Below, piece by piece: positions 58,538-64,000 of a stretch of DNA of 64,000 bases; the stretch's first letter is position 1; every line of letters begins with the position of its first letter. The stretch covers positions 2,666,001-2,730,000 of the forward strand of contig JARFXM010000004.1 in assembly GCA_029532625.1 (NCBI GenBank), given 5' to 3'. This stretch comes from Lomentospora prolificans (taxonomy: Eukaryota; Ascomycota; Sordariomycetes; Microascales; Microascaceae). The translations under genes were made by a program, and so were the position numbers. Below the pieces are notes generated by a model. It worked only from the letters and a program-made list of their open reading frames with translations, was not told the DNA's origin and searched no databases.

Positions 58538-61220
58538 ATGCCGCCCACAATCCAGATGCCTCCACAGCCCAACAAGGAAGACCTTGCGGCGACGTAAGTA
58601 AACCACCGTTCTAGCTTCTTCTGCGCCCGAAAGCGTCGAGAGCGCCCAAGACCCTGCCCAAGACAACCGGAACTAACTCCGGTGTGGAAGGTGGAACTAT
58701 CTGCAAGCGGGTATCTCTCGCGTGATGCACGCGCAAGACATTGACATGCAAATCGTACGTCTTAACTTTCGCCTACTACTATCCCCGTTGTGATTGAACC
58801 TCTCTAATCTTATCGTTGGTGGCCACTAGTATGTTGGCATCTACACGTACGTCTCAGACTCGAAATTATGCCTATGCACTCGCATTAACGGCCTTGCTAA
58901 TATCAAATAGTGCTGTCCACAACTTTTGTACCTCGCAAAAAGTCATGAGCTCATCGTCGGGGATTGGCGCGTCGAACAATGCGCACAAGGGGGGTTTGTA
59001 GCACCGCCTGTTGTTACGAAATCGAGGATAAACGGCCGCTAACTATTATAACAGCGCACTTGCTCGGTGAGGATTTATACAACAAGTTAATCGAGTACCT
59101 TAAGGGTCATCTCGAGGAACTAGTGCAACAATCGAAAGGCCATACCGACGAAGCGCTCCTCTCGTTTTATATCAAAGAATGGGACCGGTACACGGTCGCG
59201 GCCAAGTACATCCACCATCTTTTCCGATACCTTAACCGACATTGGGTCAAGCGCGAAATGGATGAAGGGAAGAAGGGTATCTATGATGTCTACACGTTGC
59301 ATCTCGTAAAGTGGCGCCAGGTTCTCTTCGAGCAGGTCCATAGCAAGGTGATGGATGCGGTCCTGAAGCTTGTTGAAAAGCAACGAAACGGCGAGACGAT
59401 TGAGCATAGCCAGATCAAGGCTGTTGTCGACTCCTTTGTCTCTCTTGGTCTCGACGAGACTGACCCTTCCAAGTCAACACTGGATGTTTACAGATTCCAT
59501 TTCGAGAAGCCCTTCCTCAAGGCCACGGCTGAATTCTATCAGGCTGAATCGAAGCAATTCGTAAACGAAAACAGTATTGTTGAATACATGAAGAAGGCGG
59601 AGGCGCGTCTCGATGAAGAGGACGAACGAGTACGCACATATTTGCACCAGGACATTGCGGTACCACTCAAGAACACCTGCCACCAGGCACTGATCGCTGA
59701 ACACTCGGCGCTTTTGAGGGACGAGTTCCAAGTGCTTCTCGATAATGACCGAGAGGAGGACATGGCCAGGATGTACAAACTACTATCGCGGATTCCCGAA
59801 GGTCTTGATCCATTGCGCCAGAAGTTTGAGAGCCATGTGCGAAAAGCCGGTCTCTCGGCTGTGCAAAAGGTCGCCTCAGATGCTGAAAAGCTTGAGCCCA
59901 AGGTATATGTGGATGCCCTCCTTGAGACACACACAAAATACCAGGCTCTCGTCAAGAAGGCCTTTTGTGACGAGCCCGAGTTCACTCGAGCTCTTGACAA
60001 CGCCTGTCGAGAGTTTGTCAACAGGAACGAAGTGTGCAAATCTGGCTCGAACAAGTCGCCTGAGCTCGTTGCAAAATACACTGATGTACTCTTGCGCAAG
60101 GGTGGCAATAGTGTTGAGGAGTCCGAGCTAGAGGCCACTCTTAGCCAGATCATGACCGTCTTTAAGTATATCGAAGATAAGGACGTCTTCCAGAAATTCT
60201 ACTCTCGTATGCTGGCTAGGCGGCTAGTTCACGGAAACTCCTCGTCTGACGATGCTGAGACTAGCATGATCAGCAAATTGAAGGAAGCTTGTGGTTTCGA
60301 ATACACCAACAAGCTCCAGAGGATGTTCCAAGACATGCAGATTTCCAAGGACCTTAACACGAACTTCCGTACTCAAGAAGCCGAAAAGGAAGGTGGCGGC
60401 TCCACGCTGGACTCGCAGTACTCTATTCTCGGTACCGGCTTTTGGCCGTTACAGCCGCCAACCACCAAGTTCAACCCGCCCGGCGAGATTGCTACGGATT
60501 TCGAGAAGTTCACCCGGTTCTACAAAGAGAATCACGAGGGCCGAAAGCTGACATGGCTCTGGAACCTATGCAAGGGAGAGGTGCGAGCACATTACTGTAA
60601 GGGGGCAAAGACTCCCTATACTTTCCAAGTGTCGCTGTATCAAATGGCCATTCTTCTCCTGTTTAACGAGCGGGATACGTATAGCTATGACGATATTGCG
60701 GCGACGACGCAACTCAACCCCGACGTACTGGAGCAGGCCATGGCGACCATTTTGAAGGCCAAAGTACTACTAATATCCCCAGAAGGAAGCAAGGTGAGGT
60801 CTGGTGCCTCGTTCAAGTTGAATACCGACTTCAAGAACAAGAAAATTCGGATCAAGCTTGACCAGGGTGGTGTCAAAGAGACGAAGCAAGAGGAGGCGGA
60901 GACGAACAAGACCATCGAAGAGGACCGAAAGATTCTGATTCAGGTAATTCATCCCATCCATTTCGAGAACCTTGAGCCTGCTTTGAATGTTTTTTGGTGG
61001 AGGCGTGATAAATACTAACATCGACCTGTAGTCCGCCATGGTCCGTATCATGAAGGCGAGAAAGAGGATGAAGCACGCCCAGCTGGTCTCGGAGACAATT
61101 ACCCAGATCAAATCGAGGTTCAACCCCAAGATCCCCGATATCAAAAAGTGCATAGAGATTCTCCTGGACAAAGAGTATCTTGAGCGCCTGGACGACGAAG
61201 AATTGGGATATCTTGCGTAA
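58538..61220 (+). CDS. cul-1 (CDC53/culA orthologue): Cullin-1, SCF ubiquitin ligase scaffold, 765 aa
   Basis: Six exons: 58538-58593, 58691-58754, 58830-58846 (17 nt), 58911-58993, 59055-60943 and 61032-61220; introns of 97, 75, 64, 61 and 88 nt. Phases agree throughout and give MPPTIQ...AATWNYLQAGISRVM, YVGIYT, AVHNFCTSQK, and then KGAHLLGEDLY in the large exon. Order: N-terminal cullin repeats (Skp1/F-box binding), the cullin homology domain (LARRLVHGNSSSDDAE.SMI and FEYTNKLQRMFQDM near 400-450) that docks Rbx1, a winged helix, and a C-terminal neddylation domain with the modified Lys in VRIMKARKRMKHAQL, ending LGYLA. The SCF complex ubiquitinates phosphorylated cell-cycle and metabolic regulators. 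Intron 4 uses a GTTTGT donor. The last exon carries only the neddylation domain, and no residue is missing. Convergent with AVL9. Confidence 0.96.
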
Positions 61221-62245
61221 ATACACACCGGGCATACTACCTCTAGCGGGCATAGGGACAGAAACAGCCAGGAACAGCCCACCCTGCAGGATAAAACAAA
61301 AATGAGACGATGGGCAGAACTGGAAAGAAAGCTACTGGTTAGACGGATAAGGGGAGGCGGGCGTGTTGTTATTTGGCGCCCATGGACTTCTCAAATCCCG
61401 TCGAGAAGGGATAGGCGGTAGCGGGCGTGGGCATAAGATGCGGGTTTTATTATCTATCCATGGGGCATAGGTTAGCTGTAATGCTCAGTCTGGTTTCTTG
61501 CCATTCTCCCGTACTTGGCGTTGTTTTTTTGATTTTTTCTTTTTCTTTCTGAGATATGAAGAAAGAAAGAGAGAGAGAGAGAGAGAGGGTGGGAGGATAT
61601 AACGATGCCTCCCTGTTATTCTAGCCCGAGTCAAGACAGACAAGATCGAGCAAGAGAGAGACGCATGCGCATCCATTCATAGCGATGGGGATGTAAGCTT
61701 TTCTATCCACGAAGCTCCGTTCAACAAGAGAGCCTCAGCACAGCGTTGGCAACGGACCTCTTGAATTCAAGAGTTTTTCACCCAAGATCAATATTATTTT
61801 CTCTGTTCATCTGTCTCTCTCTCCTTCTAAGAATGGGAAAGTCATGAGGTCCAGCCCTTCACTATCTGTCGTTCCATGTGTCTCTCTGCTCTATTAAAAC
61901 GAGAAAAGAAGAAAAGGAAAAGAAAATTATAGAAAATGACCAAAGACAGAATCGAGAATAAAGGAGGGAAATAAAAAAAAGAGACAACAAAGAGCTGGTC
62001 CGAATCTCTCTCCGTCGTCGTCAATCATGTGCGTTCTGGTAACTTTCATGATTTTAGCATCCAATGCGTCTTCTGCCCGTTCCTGAATTATATGGCGCCC
62101 AAAATATTCTTCCTTCCCATGCGTGGATCGATATGTCCTCCGTGCCGAGTCCGTTCCGCATCCCATCCCATAGCGGGATATTGTAGCCCTTGCCATCCCT
62201 GCCGTCCGTCCTTTTGAAAGAAAGGAGAAAAAAATATGCCACTGG
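61221..62245. other. Convergent 3' regions of cullin-1 and AVL9
   Basis: About 1 kb with a GA microsatellite (61568-61587) and A/T-rich stretches suitable for 3' UTRs and polyadenylation. No coding signal. Confidence 0.55.
61568..61587. repeat. GA dinucleotide microsatellite
   Basis: About ten AG units, preceded by GAAA units. Confidence 0.85.
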
Positions 62246-64000
62246 TTAAGCATGGTTGCTGTCCGTCCCATTCTTCTGACCCGGAGAACCAGGCTTCTCA
62301 ATGGCGACAAAGTCCTCGTGCATAACCGTTGTCCCATTGCTCCCATTTTGAATTCTCGTATCCCGGTCGTCCCGATCAGCGTAGGTCCCCGTAGATGCAG
62401 TGGAGCTTCCCGAGAGCCTCGATCCGGGCCCGTTCGGCGAACCGAGCATTTGGTATCCTTTCTCCTCGACAACGGGCGAACCCAACAGGCCGTTGTCTTC
62501 GCCCGCGGCCTTGGTCTTGCCGCCACCAAGTCCCCATCCCTGCTTACCCCAGCCCGTCTTACGCTTCTCGCCGGCCCATGCGGCCCAGCTGCTCACGTAC
62601 GCACCCGCCTTGGAGCCGACGGACTGCATTGTCGCCTGAGCCTTGGTGAGGTCAACGCCGGTAAAAGCACCCTGTTGGCCAGCACCAACCGCCTTCCCAC
62701 CGCCCTGTAGGCCCTTGGCCTCCTCGGCCTTTTTGCGCTGCGTCTCGCGGAAAGCCTCCATGTCGGCGTAGATCTTGTTGAACATTGTTGACGCCTTTTC
62801 ACGGCCGAACGCGAGATTTCGCTCCAGCGCATCTCTTCCCTGGGCGAACCGCTCATCGAGATGAAGCTCCTTGACTTGCTCGGCTATCCTTCTCTGCACA
62901 TCGTCGATGGTAAGGCCGCCAGCACAAGGATGCTTTGGGTCCACAATGTCAAAGAGATGGGAATCCGTGTTCTTATTCCAGATACGATAGTTCTCGGTCT
63001 TCATCCATGTCTCGACCCACTCGCTTCCAAAATCGACGGCCGGGTCGCCCTCGATATGGGGAAGCAGCACCCTAACATCGTCAGGGTTCTTCTTGATATA
63101 GTTGTGGTACTTGACGGAAGCGATGAGAGCGAGAATGTATTCCTCAAATTGGAGGCGAATGAACTCCTCGCTACCAACGTAGCGCATGGTCGTCGGCCTG
63201 CTTGGGTTCGCTTCGTCCCACGTCTCGTTCACTTCCTGCGTAAGGTAGTCTATCCATCGCCTATCCGAGGCGGTGAGGGCCAGAGCAGATCTGAGAGAGG
63301 GAGATGTGATGTTGATGGTATTGTCGTCGAGATTTATGAGGATATCGCTGTATCGGTCTTTTTGCTGGAGGAGAAGTGAGTTGGTGCTGCCAACAATGTA
63401 CGATTTCGTCCCAAAGTCCGCGAGGATGTCTAATTGCTGTAGAGGTGTATACGGTCCAAACAAGCTCCCCTGGCCACGGTGTTAGTGAATAGTTCCGCGA
63501 CGGGTGCGCGCGATGAAAAAATCCTGTTTCGTACCTTTCCAAAGATTTGAAGGGGGAGACCCATGTACTGAAGGAGTGAAGCCCTGTCGCTGGTCCGTAA
63601 GCTTGTCGGCGGAGTCAGGTTCTTTTCGTATTCATTCAGCTCCGGATCGGCGCAATCCTGAAGATTCCGTATGAGATTGGGGATTAATGCGATGAGGGAG
63701 AACTGTAACATGCATAACCGATCACAGCGAGAACCGAAGAAGAGCATCTAGAAGGATGGTTAGCAGCTATGCTTCGTGCGGCCCCATCATATAGGTTCGA
63801 ACGAGCTACAGTCTAGCGACGTGTGTGTCGGCTCGGCCGCCAATAGCATCTCGGTACATACCTTTCGTTGAAGCAGGCAAGCCTTGAGTAGGACGAGGGC
63901 CTGCCACTTGAACTCATGCACAAGCTCCCTCAAGCTCAATCCCAGGTTATGGTCATTATTTTCCTCCTCGACCTTCATGAGACCACGCCTCTTCTCGTCG
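62246..64000 (-). CDS. AVL9: AVL9-family late secretory protein, C-terminal part (5' end outside window)
   Basis: Exons seen (- strand): 64000-63862 (starts beyond the window), 63747-63535 and 63469-62246; introns of 114 and 65 nt. The joined protein, about 524 residues, reads LRELVHEFKWQALVLLKACLLQRK-MLFFGSRCDRLCMLQFSLIALIPNL, then LLQYMGLPLQIFGK-GSLFGPYTPLQQLDIL, then DFGTKSYIVGSTNSLLLQQKDRYSDILINLD. These are signature blocks of Avl9. In yeast Avl9 acts in exocytic transport from the Golgi; the family has a DENN/longin-related fold and may regulate Rab GTPases. The C-terminal 170 residues are Gly/Ser/Lys-rich and look disordered. The N-terminus cannot be judged. Confidence 0.93.

Noticed and set aside
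63790..63830. Possible tRNA T-arm (GGTTCGAAC)
   Set aside because: It lies inside an AVL9 intron, and the matching acceptor stem, D-arm and anticodon arm could not be found. No tRNA is supported in the window.

Overview
The window is nuclear DNA of a filamentous ascomycete (Pezizomycotina, most like a Sordariomycete). Three things support this. Genes carry short introns with GTAAGT-like donors, CTAAC/CTRAY branch sites and AG acceptors. The gene set is typically fungal: cytoplasmic dynein heavy chain, an AreB/ASD-4 GATA factor, Svf1, Avl9, cullin-1, an H4 variant and a Clr5 protein. The first 8.2 kb holds retrotransposon relics ruined by a C-to-T process that looks like repeat-induced point mutation (RIP). 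No prokaryotic signature, rRNA, tRNA or CRISPR array was seen.

Layout. (1) 1-8,320 is AT-rich transposon DNA: the 3' part of a Ty3/gypsy chromovirus pol with its integrase chromodomain, then a nearly whole Ty1/copia element, both riddled with stop codons on the + strand. Base composition changes sharply near 8.2-8.3 kb. (2) 8.3-35.1 kb is euchromatic: a Clr5-domain gene (+), the dynein heavy chain gene (-, 4,340 aa, 3 exons), a FAR1-like DNA-binding gene with a long His/Gln tract (-), and a 1,005-aa C2H2 zinc-finger gene (-) whose four exons look like separate ORFs until spliced. (3) 35.1-41.8 kb is gene-poor, with homopolymers and what may be a decayed HET-domain relic. (4) 41.8-64 kb is gene-dense: a two-TM GNAT-like protein (+), a six-exon histone H4 variant with a 16-nt microexon (-), SVF1 (-), the GATA factor asd-4/areB (+), an unrecognised acidic tail-anchored protein (+), a mitochondrial K+/H+ exchange-related protein (-), an SRF1-like membrane protein (+), cullin-1 with a 17-nt microexon (+), and AVL9 (-), cut by the right edge.

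These genes do not form one pathway. They are housekeeping and regulatory genes (motor, ubiquitin ligase scaffold, secretion, chromatin, transcription) beside a silenced repeat island. All gene models were spliced by hand from frame, splice-site and family-motif agreement; no search was run, so family names rest on motif recognition. No convincing new multigene system was found. The most interesting items are the strand-asymmetric RIP pattern in the copia relic, the divergent H4 variant, the 673-nt asd-4 intron with a possible internal start, and the unassigned tail-anchored protein.
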